From Xanthomonas albilineans (GTDB lineage: Bacteria > Pseudomonadota > Gammaproteobacteria > Xanthomonadales > Xanthomonadaceae): 64,000 bases of DNA. This document shows positions 1 through 10,800 of this stretch, piece after piece (within the stretch, counting starts at the first letter, position 1; each line of letters opens with the position of its first letter). A program made the position numbers and the translations under genes. The stretch spans positions 2,711 to 66,710 of the forward strand of contig NZ_MDCB01000012.1 in assembly GCF_002939705.1 (NCBI RefSeq). Reading direction: 5' to 3'. Below the pieces are notes generated by a model. The model was not told the origin of the DNA, searched no databases, and worked only from the letters and a program-made list of their open reading frames with translations.

Positions 1-718
1 CGGCACCGTGATCGCCCAATCGCATCGCCAGCAGGACATTCGGTGGCGGCGCGCCGACGGGCGCATCCAGATACCGGCTAGCGCGCAGGCTCTGCACATC
101 GTCATGACTGGCCAACGAGACCATGCTGCCGACGTGAGGACTGGCCGCGCTCACCACATCGCCGGCCATGCGGTAATTGGTGACCTGGCAGCCGGGCTGC
201 GGCGCGCCATCGGTCAGCGCCCTCGCGCCGTAGGCGTTGTAGGTGGAGCCGGCCAGACCGTATTTGGCCGCCTCGATCTGCGCCAGTGCGCCGCCGAGGG
301 AGTGGCCAGCGACGGTCACGTGGTCTTTGGGGATACCTCGTGCAGCGGCCTTGGCAAGCATCTGCGCGGTGAACGCATCGGCGGCAGCTTTTTGCGGATT
401 GACGGCGTCGCGCACCATCGTGGCATCGACAGCGATGTCCTGGAGGGTGGTGAGCGCATGCTGCGCTTTTTCCGCCTTGGTCTCGCCTGAAAATAGACCT
501 GGGTCGGTGCCGCGATAGGCGATGATGATCCGATATGGCTTCTCCGCAGTCTGATATGCCGTCGCGTGGAAACCGCTGATAGGATCGTTCGCGTAGCCGA
601 AGACGGTATATTTCGCATTACTTAGATATATATAATCTTGACTGTCGACATCGCTCTTCGAACGATTGATATACGAATTAACAGCAGCGTCAGCACGCGC
701 TTGATCAGTAGGCTTCAT
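1..718 (-). CDS. Lipase-like antibacterial effector (X-Tfe-type candidate), C-terminus beyond window
   Basis: An alpha/beta-hydrolase of the lipase class 3 / DUF2974-like kind. The first 239 residues are visible and the frame is open to the left edge. The nucleophile elbow GHSLGGALA places the serine at residue 140, and the GDVVS stretch near residue 187 is a likely catalytic Asp. The N-terminal region (VFGYANDPISGFHATAYQ, then IIIAYRGTDPG) resembles lipase effectors delivered by the Xanthomonas antibacterial type IV secretion system. Those carry a C-terminal XVIPCD secretion domain, which here would lie off the window. There is no signal peptide, as expected for such an effector. Its ATG overlaps the stop of the upstream lipoprotein gene (ATGA), indicating translational coupling. 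Bases 601-720 are only about 43% GC by hand count, suggesting transfer. Other possibilities are a T6SS phospholipase effector or a housekeeping lipase. Confidence 0.72.
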   Translation of the reverse strand, partial: MKPTDQARADAAVNSYINRSKSDVDSQDYIYLSNAKYTVFGYANDPISGFHATAYQTAEKPYRIIIAYRGTDPGLFSGETKAEKAQHALTTLQDIAVDATMVRDAVNPQKAAADAFTAQMLAKAAARGIPKDHVTVAGHSLGGALAQIEAAKYGLAGSTYNAYGARALTDGAPQPGCQVTNYRMAGDVVSAASPHVGSMVSLASHDDVQSLRASRYLDAPVGAPPPNVLLAMRLGDHGA

Positions 719-1323
719 GGCCTGGCTTCCTTGACAGAGATGGTGACTTGGAAGTGAGCATCTGGATGCTGAAGCGCCTCATCGTCGTCTCCCGCGAGGG
801 TTTGAGCACCATATTCAACGAGATGCTGATCCCCATATGCGCTCTTCTTGAAGTAATAGGTCTCCTGATTTTCTCGCAGGAGTTCTTGCAATATACTGCC
901 CCATCCGAACTTTACGCCTTGTCCCGTCGCGCTGACACCCACACTGGTGACATCCCAGTGGCATACCCCAAGCTTGAAGTAGTCCTCATCCAGCAATGCG
1001 TCGCGATAAAAATAGCCCTTCCACGTGTGATCGTCCACACGGGTCATGGGAATGTCGAGTCCTGTATTTGGCGTGTGCTGCACACCAAGGAACGGGATCA
1101 TCGGCACGCATTTCGTATTGATGACGTCGTAGTGAATATAGCCCTTGATCGAATCCCATGGCCCCGGCGCATGTGAGGTGGCAATCACTTCGTAGCGTTT
1201 GACCGGGTGCGGGTTGAGGTGACTGGTGGCGCCGTCATTGCCGACATCGATGCCTTTGGAGCACCCCGCAGCGGTCAGGGCCAGCGGCATGAGGGTGGCG
1301 GCGGCCATGTGGTGCAGTTTCAT
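715..1323 (-). CDS. Putative lipoprotein, candidate immunity protein of the adjacent lipase
   Basis: A 202-residue protein of no family I can name. I chose the ATG at 1323 because it has GAGGA seven bases upstream and is followed at once by a lipoprotein-type signal: KLHH, a hydrophobic run, then LTAAGC with Cys at residue 21. The lipobox is imperfect (Ala at -3). The mature part holds two further cysteines and ends next to the lipase start, overlapping it ATGA. Lipoproteins encoded immediately upstream of X-Tfe or T6SS lipase effectors are typically periplasmic immunity proteins, so that is the inferred role. The same frame stays open upstream to an ATG at 1572 and further to 1698; see the separate entry. 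Confidence 0.65.
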   Translation of the reverse strand: MKLHHMAAATLMPLALTAAGCSKGIDVGNDGATSHLNPHPVKRYEVIATSHAPGPWDSIKGYIHYDVINTKCVPMIPFLGVQHTPNTGLDIPMTRVDDHTWKGYFYRDALLDEDYFKLGVCHWDVTSVGVSATGQGVKFGWGSILQELLRENQETYYFKKSAYGDQHLVEYGAQTLAGDDDEALQHPDAHFQVTISVKEARP

Positions 1324-1572
1324 CGGGTCGTCCTCGGGGGGATGGGTCGCGGATACGGCGGCAGGCAGGTACGGTGGCCGCGCAGGTTTACGCTTGGGCT
1401 CCACCGGCAATCCGCCGGGTGGCAGCGGCCCCAGCTCGGCGCGCACCCGCGCATTGATGATCGCCATATCGCGCAGCAGCTGCAGATCGTGCAGCGGATC
1501 GCGCACCTTGAGTTTGCGCGGGCGATAGGGATTGTCGCTGTGATCGTCTTGATCGTCGGTGTCCTGGCTCAT
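1324..1572 (-). other. 83-codon in-frame leader ORF continuous with the lipoprotein gene
   Basis: An ATG at 1572, preceded by an AAGGAAAGG-type ribosome-binding site, opens a hydrophilic reading frame (SQDTDDQDDHSDNPYRPRK onward, with RDPLHDLQLLRDMAI and a proline-rich end). It runs without a stop straight into the lipoprotein start at 1323. Either a separate small gene has lost its stop codon, or a 285-residue protein is made whose lipoprotein signal is internal and would not function. Two good ribosome-binding sites in one frame favour two starts. The segment matches nothing I recognise. Confidence 0.4.
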
Positions 1573-1817
1573 CGCGCGTGACCTTTCCTTTTGATTTTGA
1601 CCAAGCCTCCCCACTGCACTTGCGATCTTACGCCACAGGGCCGATGCCGCCACGGCCTGACCTGCCCATGGGGTCGGCGAGGCCATGGCAGGCGGCACTC
1701 ATGGTCTGGCGCCCTCCCGGCCAGTGGCGCGACAGGGTTCATGAGCGCAACTACGGCGCCCGCCCGCTGCGCCGCCGAGGCCATGCGCTCGTGCATGGCC
1801 TGCACGGTACGGACGAC

Positions 1818-2042
1818 TCAGCAACAACGAAACCCGTTCTTGCCGCCGTAGCGCGCTTCCTGGCGCTCGCGAAAGAAGCTCTTGTAATCCATCGGTTGCT
1901 GCTCTGGATGTTTCTCCAGCATGTGCCGCACGTAATTGTCGTAGTCGGGAATGCCGCAGCACAGTCGTGCGGTCTGCACCAGTCGCCGCCACAGTCGGCG
2001 GTGTGCTTGGTAGTGGCCGACGGGAACTAGATCGGTACGCAT
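1818..2042 (-). CDS. ybdD: YbdD/YjiX family small protein (DUF466), partner of CstA
   Basis: A 74-residue basic protein of the YbdD/YjiX family, which is nearly always encoded directly after cstA or btsT. The recognisable core is [14 protein letters not shown] followed by the family ending with [16 protein letters not shown]. Its ATG shares one base with the cstA stop (TGATG), so translation is coupled. In related systems the small protein is needed for pyruvate uptake through the large permease; the molecular role is not settled. Length is normal for the family. Confidence 0.9.
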   Translation of the reverse strand: MRTDLVPVGHYQAHRRLWRRLVQTARLCCGIPDYDNYVRHMLEKHPEQQPMDYKSFFRERQEARYGGKNGFRCC

Positions 2043-4114
2043 CACATATCCGCCATTTGGTGTGGTTGTAGTGCAACGTAGGGAGTTTCGCGGTCGCTGC
2101 GCTGCGGGTTGCGGCGTGCGGCGAGGATGGTCTTGATCGAGTAAATCAGGATCGCGAACACCACGCACAGAAACAGCACCGTCAGCCCGGCATTGACGTA
2201 GGCGTTGGTGACGATCTGCTGCATCTGCGCCATCGATGTGGCCGGTGCGGTGAGGGTACCGCTGGCAATGGCGTCGCGGAATTTGTGCGCTTGCGTCAGA
2301 AAGCCTTGCGTGGGGTCGGCGTCGAAGAGTTTGATCAGCCCGGCGCAGGTAGTGCACAGCAGCAGCCATAGTGCCGGGATCAGGGTGACCCAGGCGTAGC
2401 GGTCGCGCTTGAGTTTGAAGAGCACCACCGTGCCCAGCATCAGCGCGATACCGGCCAGCATTTGATTGGAAATGCCGAAGAGCGGCCACAGTGTGCGAAT
2501 GCCGCCATACGGATCCTTGACCCCGGTGTACAGCAGATAGCCCCACAGCGCCACGCAGCCGGCGGTGGCGAGTATATTGGCTCCCCACGATTCGGTTCGG
2601 CGCAGCGCCGGTACGAAGTTGCCGAGCAGGTCTTGCAGCATGAAGCGGCCGGCGCGGGTACCAGCGTCGACTGCCGTGAGGATGAACAGCGCTTCGAACA
2701 AAATCGCGAAGTGGTACCAGAAACCCATCATGTTCTCCCCCGGCAGCAACCGGTGCAGGATCTGCGCGATGCCCACCGCCAAGGTCGGCGCGCCGCCGGC
2801 ACGGGCCAGGATGCTGCTTTCGCCGATGTCGTGCGCGGTGGCCTGAAGGACGTCCGGGGTGATGCTGAAGCCCCACTCGGAGACCTTGGCCGCGACCGCG
2901 ATGGTGTCGTGGCCGACCATCGAGGCCGGCGCGTTCATCGCGAAGTACACGCCGGGCTCGATGATCGAGGCGGCGACCAGCGCCATCACCGCGACGAACG
3001 ATTCCATCAGCATGCCGCCGTAGCCGATGTAGCGCATGTGGTTTTCGTTGGCGAGCAGCTTGGGCGTGGTGCCGGAGGCGATCAACGCATGAAAGCCGGA
3101 CACCGCGCCACAGGCGATGGTGATGAACAGGAACGGGAACAGGCCACCGGCCCATACCGGGCCCATGCCGGTGTGCGCGTAGGCGGTCGTCGCCGGCATC
3201 TTCAGCGCGGGCATCACCACCACGATGCCGATGGCCAGGGCGAGGATGGTGCCGATCTTGAGGAAGGTGGACAGATAGTCGCGCGGCGCTAGCAGCAGCC
3301 ACACCGGTAGCACCGAGGCGACGAAGCCGTAGCCGATCAGCAGCCAGGTGACCTGCATGTCGGTGAAGGAGAAGGCCACGCTCCAGACCGGGTCGGCGGC
3401 GATGCGACCGCCGAACCAGATCGCCGCCAGCAACAGGATCAGCCCGACCACCGAAATCTCGCCGATCTTGCCTGGGCGCAGGTAGCGCATGTACACGCCC
3501 ATCAGCAGCGCGATGGGCATGGTCGCGATCACCGTGAACATGCCCCATGGGCTTTGCGCCAGCGCCTTGACCACCACCATCGCCAGCACCGCCAGGATGA
3601 TGATCATGATCAGGAAGGCACCGAACAGTGCGATGGTGCCTGGAATCTGGCCCATTTCCTCGCGTACCAGATCCCCGAGCGAGCGACCGTCGCGGCGGCT
3701 GGACAGGAACAGCACCATGAAATCCTGCACCGCGCCGGCCAGCACCACGCCCACCACCAGCCACAACAGGCCCGGTAGGTAGCCCATCTGCGCGGCCAGC
3801 ACCGGCCCGACCAGCGGCCCGGCACCGGCGATGGCGGCGAAGTGGTGGCCGAACAGCACGTGCTTGTTGGTTGGCACGTAGTCCAGGCCATCGTTTTTGA
3901 GCACAGCGGGCGTGGCGCGGGTAGGGTCGAGCCGCATGACCGTGTCGGCGATGAAGCGGCTGTAGAAGCGGTAGGCGATCAGGTAGATCGAGACGGCGGC
4001 GACCACGATCCACAGTGCGTTGATGGGTTCGCCGCGGCGCAGGGCGAGCGTGCCGAGACAGAACGCCGCTAGCACGGCGAGTGCGGCCCAGGCCAGTTTG
4101 GAAACCGTTTTCAT
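2042..4114 (-). CDS. cstA: CstA/BtsT family carbon-starvation (pyruvate/peptide) transporter
   Basis: A 690-residue inner-membrane permease with many transmembrane helices. Early family landmarks include [20 protein letters not shown] and a conserved membrane core; the CstA C-terminal domain follows. Family members take up peptides or pyruvate when carbon is limiting. The ATG at 4114 has GAGGAG eight bases upstream (AGGAGCATACGCCGC) and gives the usual N-terminus; a longer frame to 4198 lacks such a site. The gene is divergent from the pirin gene and coupled to ybdD downstream. The substrate cannot be told from sequence. Confidence 0.93.
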   Translation of the reverse strand: MKTVSKLAWAALAVLAAFCLGTLALRRGEPINALWIVVAAVSIYLIAYRFYSRFIADTVMRLDPTRATPAVLKNDGLDYVPTNKHVLFGHHFAAIAGAGPLVGPVLAAQMGYLPGLLWLVVGVVLAGAVQDFMVLFLSSRRDGRSLGDLVREEMGQIPGTIALFGAFLIMIIILAVLAMVVVKALAQSPWGMFTVIATMPIALLMGVYMRYLRPGKIGEISVVGLILLLAAIWFGGRIAADPVWSVAFSFTDMQVTWLLIGYGFVASVLPVWLLLAPRDYLSTFLKIGTILALAIGIVVVMPALKMPATTAYAHTGMGPVWAGGLFPFLFITIACGAVSGFHALIASGTTPKLLANENHMRYIGYGGMLMESFVAVMALVAASIIEPGVYFAMNAPASMVGHDTIAVAAKVSEWGFSITPDVLQATAHDIGESSILARAGGAPTLAVGIAQILHRLLPGENMMGFWYHFAILFEALFILTAVDAGTRAGRFMLQDLLGNFVPALRRTESWGANILATAGCVALWGYLLYTGVKDPYGGIRTLWPLFGISNQMLAGIALMLGTVVLFKLKRDRYAWVTLIPALWLLLCTTCAGLIKLFDADPTQGFLTQAHKFRDAIASGTLTAPATSMAQMQQIVTNAYVNAGLTVLFLCVVFAILIYSIKTILAARRNPQRSDRETPYVALQPHQMADM

Positions 4115-4342
4115 GCGGCGTATGCTCCTCGAGGATGCGGCAAGCGTCGCCGCGATGCTGCGCGCGGTCAAGGCCGGCAGTTGGTATTTCGCGCGCACCT
4201 GTATGCGGCCGCGATACGGTCACGCCGACCGGCACTGGCCGTGTCGGCATCTGCGCGATGGAACGATGGGTTGCGCCGATCGCAGTTGGCCGGTGCGGTG
4301 GTCGCTCCCATAGTGGTGACTTCCCCAGCGAGATCGCCTGCC

Positions 4343-5203
4343 ATGACCGACACTTCCACTGCCGAACCGGCGCGCATCCTGCGCACGATTCGCGGCCATG
4401 CCACCGCCGATGGCGATGGGGTCAAGCTGACCCGCGTGATCGGTGGCGCCGAACTGCCCGAGCTGGATCCGTTCCTGTTATTGGACGAATTCGGCACCGA
4501 CCGCGCCGAGGACTATATCGGCGGCTTTCCCAGCCATCCGCATCGTGGTTTTGAGACGGTCACCTACATGCTCGATGGGCGCATGCGGCATAAGGACAAC
4601 CACGGCAACGAGGGTCTGTTGACCCCGGGTAGCGTGCAGTGGATGACCGCCGGTCGCGGCCTGGTGCATTCGGAGATGCCGGAACAGGAGTCCGGGCGGA
4701 TGCGCGGTTTCCAATTGTGGGTGAATCTGCCTGCGCGCGAGAAAATGACCGCGCCGCGTTATCAGGAGTTCGCGCCGGAGCGCATTCCGCTGATCCAGCC
4801 GGCCGCGGGCGTGACGATCAAGGTCATCGTCGGCCAAATCGGCGAGGTACATGGGCCGATTGCACAGCCAGCCACCGATCCGTTGTATCTGGACATCGCG
4901 TTGGAGGCCGATGCGCGCTGGTCGTACCTGCTGCCATCCGGGCACAACGTCTTCGCGTATATGTTCGAAGGCGCTGCGGTACTGGGTGCGGGAGCGGAGA
5001 CACGGCCACTGTCGGCGCAGACCTTGGCGGTGCTTGGCGGTGGCGATCTATTACAGCTCCAGGCTGGCGAGCAGGGAGCGCGTCTGATCCTGGTGGCAGG
5101 ACGGCCCTTGCGCGAGCCGGTGGCACGGCATGGGCCGTTCGTGATGAACACGCGCCAGGAGTTGATGCAGGCCTTCGTGGATTTCCAGGAAGGGCGCTTC
5201 TGA
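4343..5203 (+). CDS. Pirin family protein
   Basis: A 286-residue bicupin of the pirin family (YhhW-like, often quercetinase-active in vitro). The iron ligands are in place: His65 and His67 in SHPHRG, His109 and Glu111 in LVHSEM. The C-terminal pirin domain begins near residue 180. I chose the ATG at 4343, which matches the family N-terminus ([21 protein letters not shown]); the frame opens further upstream to 4181 but that part has no family character. Cytosolic; the natural substrate is unknown. Divergent from cstA across about 230 bases. Confidence 0.92.
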   Translation: MTDTSTAEPARILRTIRGHATADGDGVKLTRVIGGAELPELDPFLLLDEFGTDRAEDYIGGFPSHPHRGFETVTYMLDGRMRHKDNHGNEGLLTPGSVQWMTAGRGLVHSEMPEQESGRMRGFQLWVNLPAREKMTAPRYQEFAPERIPLIQPAAGVTIKVIVGQIGEVHGPIAQPATDPLYLDIALEADARWSYLLPSGHNVFAYMFEGAAVLGAGAETRPLSAQTLAVLGGGDLLQLQAGEQGARLILVAGRPLREPVARHGPFVMNTRQELMQAFVDFQEGRF

Positions 5204-5263
5204 GCGCAGGATCCGCGTTGTCGCTTTACCGCAGCGCCAGGCCGATCCGCTTGGCCGCTGTCC

Positions 5264-5734
5264 TCAGTGCTCCAGTGCTAGGCTGGCCTGATGCATGTCC
5301 AGTGCTTGCACCAGCCCTTGCAGTTTCTGTAGTTCCTGCGCATCGCCGGCATCGATCCATACCTGTGCGAACTGGCCTTTTTTCAGTTCAATAATGGCGA
5401 TCCGGCGCGAGGCCAGGCCGGGTATCTCGGCACCGCCCACGTCGGGTCGGTACCATTGGAGCATCTCGCCGCCGATGCTGCCTTTTTCCTCGCGTAGCGT
5501 GCGCGACAGCGGAATGTGCGGGTCGTGCGCGGTGAGCATGATGCCCAGCACCTGGCGGCCATCGGCGGTCGCCGCCCGACAGACGATGAGGCCTTTGTCG
5601 CTGCGCTCGTTCCACTGCAGGCTGGCCTGCGGCGGCAGTTGCGGGCAGTTCTGGGCCTGTTGCGCCAGCACGGTGGTCGCTTGCAGCGCGACGGCCACCG
5701 TCAGAAACACGTTGCACACGATTGCAAGCTTCAT
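5264..5734 (-). CDS. Exported protein of unknown function
   Basis: A 156-residue protein with a clear Sec signal (MKLAIVCNVFLTVAVALQATTVLAQ), so probably periplasmic. The mature part has two cysteines (QNCPQLP and IVCRAA) that could pair, and stays close to small exported beta-rich proteins of Xanthomonas in look, but I recognise no domain. The ATG at 5734 is preceded by GGGGACA; an in-frame ATG at 5749 would add five residues before the signal. It stands alone, convergent with the pirin gene. Confidence 0.7.
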   Translation of the reverse strand: MKLAIVCNVFLTVAVALQATTVLAQQAQNCPQLPPQASLQWNERSDKGLIVCRAATADGRQVLGIMLTAHDPHIPLSRTLREEKGSIGGEMLQWYRPDVGGAEIPGLASRRIAIIELKKGQFAQVWIDAGDAQELQKLQGLVQALDMHQASLALEH

Positions 5735-5969
5735 TTGCGATGTCCCCATGGGTCTTGGTGCGACGGTTCCGGTTTTTGCGTGCACGCCAATCACGCTCGC
5801 TTACAGGGTTTCCCCATGCGATACGCGATTGCTGTGTATCCCCCCGTTGGCGCGGTGCATGTTCCGGTGCGCGGCCCCCGCTTGGCGCCAGTGTAGTGCA
5901 CGATAGCCCAGGCGGCGCTGGCTGACGATTCGCATGCGACGTAACAAGGTGAACATACGTGCGTCTGCC

Positions 5970-6689
5970 TCAGAACAAGCTCCCGGCTGTCCCGGTATGC
6001 ACGGTGACCTCGCCACGGCGCGAGGCCAGCCGGTCGGCCAGCCGGGTCGGTTCCGGTAGGCGGTAGCCGCGCAGATAACGCTGGGTCCAGTGCAAGGCGC
6101 TGTCTACGCTCACGCGATGTCCGGGCGAAACGATCAAGGGATTGCAGCGCGCCTTGCTGCGCAGCGCCCAGCCGACCACCTCGCCGCGATGCAGGATCGG
6201 GCTGCAGTCGCCGGCTTGCGCACCGGGTGCGTCGAAATGGCCGGCCAGCGATTTTTTCGCCACGCCGATGCTGGGTAGCCCGGTGACCACACCGAAATGC
6301 GCGGCGATGCCGAGCCGGCGCGGATGGGCGATGCCCTGGCCGTCGACGAAGACAAGATCCGGACGCTGTCGCAGCAATGCCAGCGCGGCCAGTAGCGCTG
6401 GCAATTCGCGGAAGCTCAGCAGGCCGGGGATGTAGGCCATCGTGGTGGGCACACGGGCGATCTCGGTCTGTCGTGGTTGTAGCGTGTGTGCGTCGAGCAG
6501 CACGGCGGCGGCGCGGGTGATGCGGCCCTCGTCTTCGAAACCGACATCGACGCCGGCCAACCAGCGCGGTGGATCGGTGACCTCGTCGTGCAGCCGCACC
6601 TGCCGTGCCAGTGTCGTTTGCATGGCGCGCGCCTGCGCGATGCTGCCATCCCAGTCGCCGAATACCGCAGAGTTTCCAGACATTTGCAT
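5970..6689 (-). CDS. nfi: Endonuclease V (deoxyinosine 3' endonuclease)
   Basis: A DNA-repair nuclease that nicks the second phosphodiester 3' of deoxyinosine. With the ATG at 6689 the protein has 239 residues. Catalytic acids are visible at Asp48 (GVDVGF), Glu95 (SFRE) and Asp116 ([12 protein letters not shown]), plus the [10 protein letters not shown] wedge motif at 87-96. The start is uncertain: GTG at 6695, ATG 6689 and ATG 6683 are all in frame and none has a strong ribosome-binding site. Divergent from gpmA. Nothing is missing. Confidence 0.95.
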   Translation of the reverse strand: MQMSGNSAVFGDWDGSIAQARAMQTTLARQVRLHDEVTDPPRWLAGVDVGFEDEGRITRAAAVLLDAHTLQPRQTEIARVPTTMAYIPGLLSFRELPALLAALALLRQRPDLVFVDGQGIAHPRRLGIAAHFGVVTGLPSIGVAKKSLAGHFDAPGAQAGDCSPILHRGEVVGWALRSKARCNPLIVSPGHRVSVDSALHWTQRYLRGYRLPEPTRLADRLASRRGEVTVHTGTAGSLF

Positions 6690-6853
6690 ATTCACATACT
6701 GACAGCGTGGGCGTTGCCGCGCTGTGGATGCGCCTGGGACGCGGCTTGTGGGGGCGTTATGGGTGCAGCGCCATGGTGACGACACCGGCTTGCATCATGC
6801 CGTTACAATCCGTGGGCAATGTCCTGTCTTTTCCTCTCACGGAGACCGTCGTA

Positions 6854-7603
6854 GTGACCCGTAAACTCGTACTGTTGCGCCATGGCCAGAGCCAGTGGAA
6901 CCTGGATAACCGTTTCACCGGCTGGGTGGACGTGGACCTCACCGAGCAAGGCCGTCAGGAAGCCGTGGCCGCCGGTCGGCTGATGCGCGAGGAGGGGCTG
7001 CAATTCGATGTGGCGCATACCTCGGTGCTCAAGCGCGCTATTCACACCTTGCAGGGGGCGCTGAATGCGCTGGAGCAGGATTGGTTGCCTGTGCACAAGA
7101 GCTGGCGCCTCAACGAGCGTCACTATGGCGGCTTGCAAGGCCTGGACAAGGCCGAAACCGCCGCCAAACACGGCGAGGAACAGGTCAAGATCTGGCGCCG
7201 TTCCTACGATATCCCGCCGCCGCCGATGGATGCCGCCGATCCGGGCCACCCGCTGCACGACCGCCGTTATGCCACGCTCGACCGCAATGCGCTGCCGGCC
7301 ACCGAGTCGCTGGCGAGCACGCTCGATCGCGTGCTGCCGTACTGGCACGATGCCATCGCGCCGCAACTCAAGGCTGGACAGACGGTGCTGGTCACTGCGC
7401 ACGGCAACTCGCTGCGCGCGCTGTACAAGTATTTGAACGCGGTGTCGCGCGAGGAGATTCTCGAACTCAACATCCCCACTGGCATCCCGCTGTTGTTCGA
7501 ACTGGACGACGCCTTGCAAGTGCGCTCCTACCGCTATCTAGGCGACCCGGAAGCGGCGAAGCGGGCCGCCGAGGCGGTGGCTAATCAGGGCAAGGCGAAG
7601 TAA
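6854..7603 (+). CDS. gpmA: 2,3-bisphosphoglycerate-dependent phosphoglycerate mutase
   Basis: Glycolytic enzyme interconverting 3- and 2-phosphoglycerate through a phosphohistidine. The 249-residue protein has the RHG signature with His10, Arg61, Glu88 (LNERHYGGL) and the second His183 (TAHGNS), all as in GpmA. I chose the GTG at 6854 because it puts [10 protein letters not shown] at the N-terminus with CGGAGA a short way upstream and gives the standard length; the frame is open further upstream. It is a single gene. Confidence 0.96.
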   Translation: MTRKLVLLRHGQSQWNLDNRFTGWVDVDLTEQGRQEAVAAGRLMREEGLQFDVAHTSVLKRAIHTLQGALNALEQDWLPVHKSWRLNERHYGGLQGLDKAETAAKHGEEQVKIWRRSYDIPPPPMDAADPGHPLHDRRYATLDRNALPATESLASTLDRVLPYWHDAIAPQLKAGQTVLVTAHGNSLRALYKYLNAVSREEILELNIPTGIPLLFELDDALQVRSYRYLGDPEAAKRAAEAVANQGKAK

Positions 7604-7860
7604 CAACCAAGCCGTCGTGTCCACGTGCACAGGTGCCGGCGGCGAGCGCTTCGCGCGCTGGTCGCCGGCCTCAGCCTTGCTGGCGGCGTCCACCCACACC
7701 CGCATCTGGCCTTTTTGTACTGGTTTGTGCTGATAGGATCGCGTTGGTGTGTGTTTGACCTGCGCGCCCAGCGGCGGCGAGCAGAGGCGTTTGACGTTGG
7801 CTTGTGACGTGGACGTGGGCGACGCTTTTCACCACTGCGGCGATCATCTTCTCGGCCGAG

Positions 7861-7883
7861 TCGCCGCGCAATCAGCGCGGCGA
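7861..7883 (-). terminator. Possible hairpin at the 3' end of mfd
   Basis: TCGCCGCGC, a five-base loop (AATCA) and GCGCGGCGA form a perfect nine-pair stem that spans the mfd stop codon. No run of T follows on the minus strand, so it is a weak terminator candidate or a 3'-end stabilising stem. Confidence 0.35.
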
Positions 7884-10800
7884 CAGTGCCGTCAGCAAGC
7901 CGCGCGCGGCATTGAAGCGCTCGCTCGACTCCGGTAATGGCAGCTTGAGTTTCAACTTGTCCGGGCCGTCCATCGCGTACAGCTTGGGCTGTTTCTGGAT
8001 CATTTGCAGGATGGTCATCGGGTCGATGTTGGGCTTGCTCTCGAACACCAGCCGCCCACCGTGTTCGCCCAATTCCAGTTTGCGGATGCCCAGCGCATTG
8101 GCTTGCAGTTTCAGTTCGGCGATCGCGAACAGGTGCTTCACCGGCTCTGGTAACAGGCCGAAGCGGTCGATCATTTCCACCTGTAGTTCGCGCAGGCCAT
8201 CGCCATCGCGGGCGCTGGAGATGCGCTTGTACAGGGTCAGGCGGGTGTGTACGTCGGGCAGGTAGTCGTCCGGGATCAATGCCGGCACGTGCAGTTCCAC
8301 TTCGGCGCCGCGTGTGTTCTCACCGCTGTCCAGATCCGGCAGCTTGCCCTGGCGGATGCTGCGCACCGCGCGTTCCAGCAGTTCGGTGTACAGGCTGAAG
8401 CCGACTTCGGCCATCTGCCCGCTCTGGTCTTCGCCGAGCAATTCGCCGGCGCCACGGATTTCCAGGTCGTGGGTGGCCAGGGTGAAACCGGCGCCGAGTT
8501 CGTCCATCGAGGCGATCGCGTCCAAGCGCTTTTGTGCATCGGCAGTGATGCTGCGTTGATCTGGCACCAGCAGGTAGGCGTAGGCGCGATGGTGCGAGCG
8601 ACCGACGCGACCGCGCAATTGGTGCAATTGCGCCAGGCCGAAACGGTCGGCGCGGTTGATGACGATGGTGTTGGCGTTGGGGATGTCGATGCCCGATTCG
8701 ATGATGGTGGTCGACAACAACACGTTGAAGCGCTGTTTCTGGAAGTCCAGCATGACGGTTTCCAGTTCGCGTTCGGGCATCTGCCCGTGGGCGATACCGA
8801 TGCGCGCCTCCGGCACCAGCACGCTCAATTCGCGCTGCATGCGCCCGATGCTTTCCACGTCGTTGTGCAGGAAGTACAACTGGCCGCCGCGCGCCAACTC
8901 GCGCTGGAAGGCTTCGCGCAGCAGCGCGTTGTCCCACTGGGTGACGAAGGTCTGCACCGCTAGCCGGTTCAGCGGCGGGGTGGCGATGATCGATAGATCG
9001 CGCAGGCCGGCCATGGCCATGTTCAGTGTGCGCGGGATTGGCGTGGCAGTCAGGGTCAGCAGGTGTACGTTGGCGCGTAGTGCCTTCAGCGCTTCCTTCT
9101 GGCGCACGCCGAAGCGTTGCTCTTCATCGACGATGACCAGGCCTAGATCCTTGAACCTGACGTCCGCTTGCAACAGGCGATGGGTGCCGACGATCACGTC
9201 GATGGTGCCGGCGGCGACTTTCTCCAACTCGGCCTTGATTTCTTTAGTGCTCTTGAAGCGCGACAGCACTTCGACCTTGAGTGGATAGTCAGCAAAACGG
9301 TCGCGAAAGTTGCGGTAATGCTGTTCGGCGAGCAGTGTGGTCGGCACCAGTACCGCGACCTGTTTGCCGGCGCTGGCCGCAGCGAAAGCGGCACGCACCG
9401 CGACCTCGGTCTTGCCGAAGCCGACGTCGCCGCAGACCACGCGGTCCATCGGCTGGCTGCTGGCCAGGTCGCGCAGAGTGGCTTCGATGGCGGCCAACTG
9501 GTCGGGGGTTTCTTCGAATGGGAAGCCGGCGGCGAACGGCTCGTACATCGCGCGGTCCACTTGTAGTGCCAGACCTGCGCGGGCTTGGCGCCGCGCCTGG
9601 ATTTCCAGCAGTTCGGCGGCGACGTCGCGGACCTTTTCGGCGGCTTTGCGTTTGGCTTTGGCCCACTGCTCGCCGCCCAGCGAATGCAACGGCGCGGTCT
9701 CGGCCGAGGCGCCGGAGTAGCGACTGATCAGATGCAGCTGGGCCACCGGCACGTACAGCCGGTCGCCCTTGGCGTATTCGATTTCCAGAAACTCGCCGGG
9801 CATGCCGCCGGCGTCGAGCACGATCAGCCCACGGTAGCGACCGACGCCGTGGTCCTCGTGCACGATCGGTGCGCCTTCGGACAGCTCGCCGAGGTCGCGG
9901 ATGATCGCTTCCGGCTCGCGGCCGACACGGCGGCTGCGCCGCGGTTGGCTGGCGCGCTCGGGGAAGAGTTGGCGTTCGGTCAGGACCGCGATGCGCGGCT
10001 GCTCCAGCGCGAAGCCGCCGTCCAGCGGTGCCACTGCGATGGCGAAGGCGGGGCCGGTCGTGGCGGCGAACGCGGCGAAGTCGGCCAGCACCTGCGGCTT
10101 TAGATCAGCGGCGGCCAGCACTTCCAGCAGCGCTTCGCGTCGGCCGGGCGAATCGGCGGCGATCAGCACGCGCCCTTGGTAATGTTCGAGGAACTGCTTC
10201 AGCGCTGCGGCCGGCGCGGCGTCTTTGGCGGCCACCGGCAGCGGCGGTAGCGGTTGGTCGCCCAGCGTCTGCGCCTCGTCGATGCGCGGATGGTCTGCCG
10301 CGCGCACCTCGATGCGCGCCAGCGTGTTGAGCCGTTCGCGCAGTGTGTCCGGCGTCTGGTACAGCTCCTCGGGGACAAGGAGTGGCCGTTCCACGTCGTG
10401 GCGGCGTTGTTCGTAGCGTGCCTGGGTCTGCGCCCAGAATGCATCGGCAGCGGCACCCACTCCTGGTGCAATCAACGGCAGCACGCGCTCGCCCAGGTAG
10501 TCGAACAGGGTGGCGGTGGTATCGCGTGCGCTTGCGCCGGTGCCGCGCGATTCCTGGAAGAACAGCGGCAGGTAGTATTCGATGCCCGACGGTGCCAGCC
10601 GCGCTTTCAGGTCTTGGTAGAGTGCGCTGCGCCGGGTGTCCACATCGAAACGCTCGCGTAGCGTGGTCAGCACCCGCTCCACGCTGGCATCGTCCATCGG
10701 TACTTCGCGCCCGGGCAAGATCTGCACCGTATCCACGTGGTCTAGGGAGCGCTGCGATTCCGGGTCGAATGCGCGGATCGAATCGATGTCATCGTCCAGC

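Noticed and set aside
1573-1817. Short frames between ybdD and the lipoprotein region
   Set aside because: No coding character; likely spacer with the promoter of the lipoprotein-lipase pair.
1818-4250. An 810-codon frame covering cstA in another phase
   Set aside because: Only its last 74 codons are real (ybdD); the rest is a shadow of cstA.
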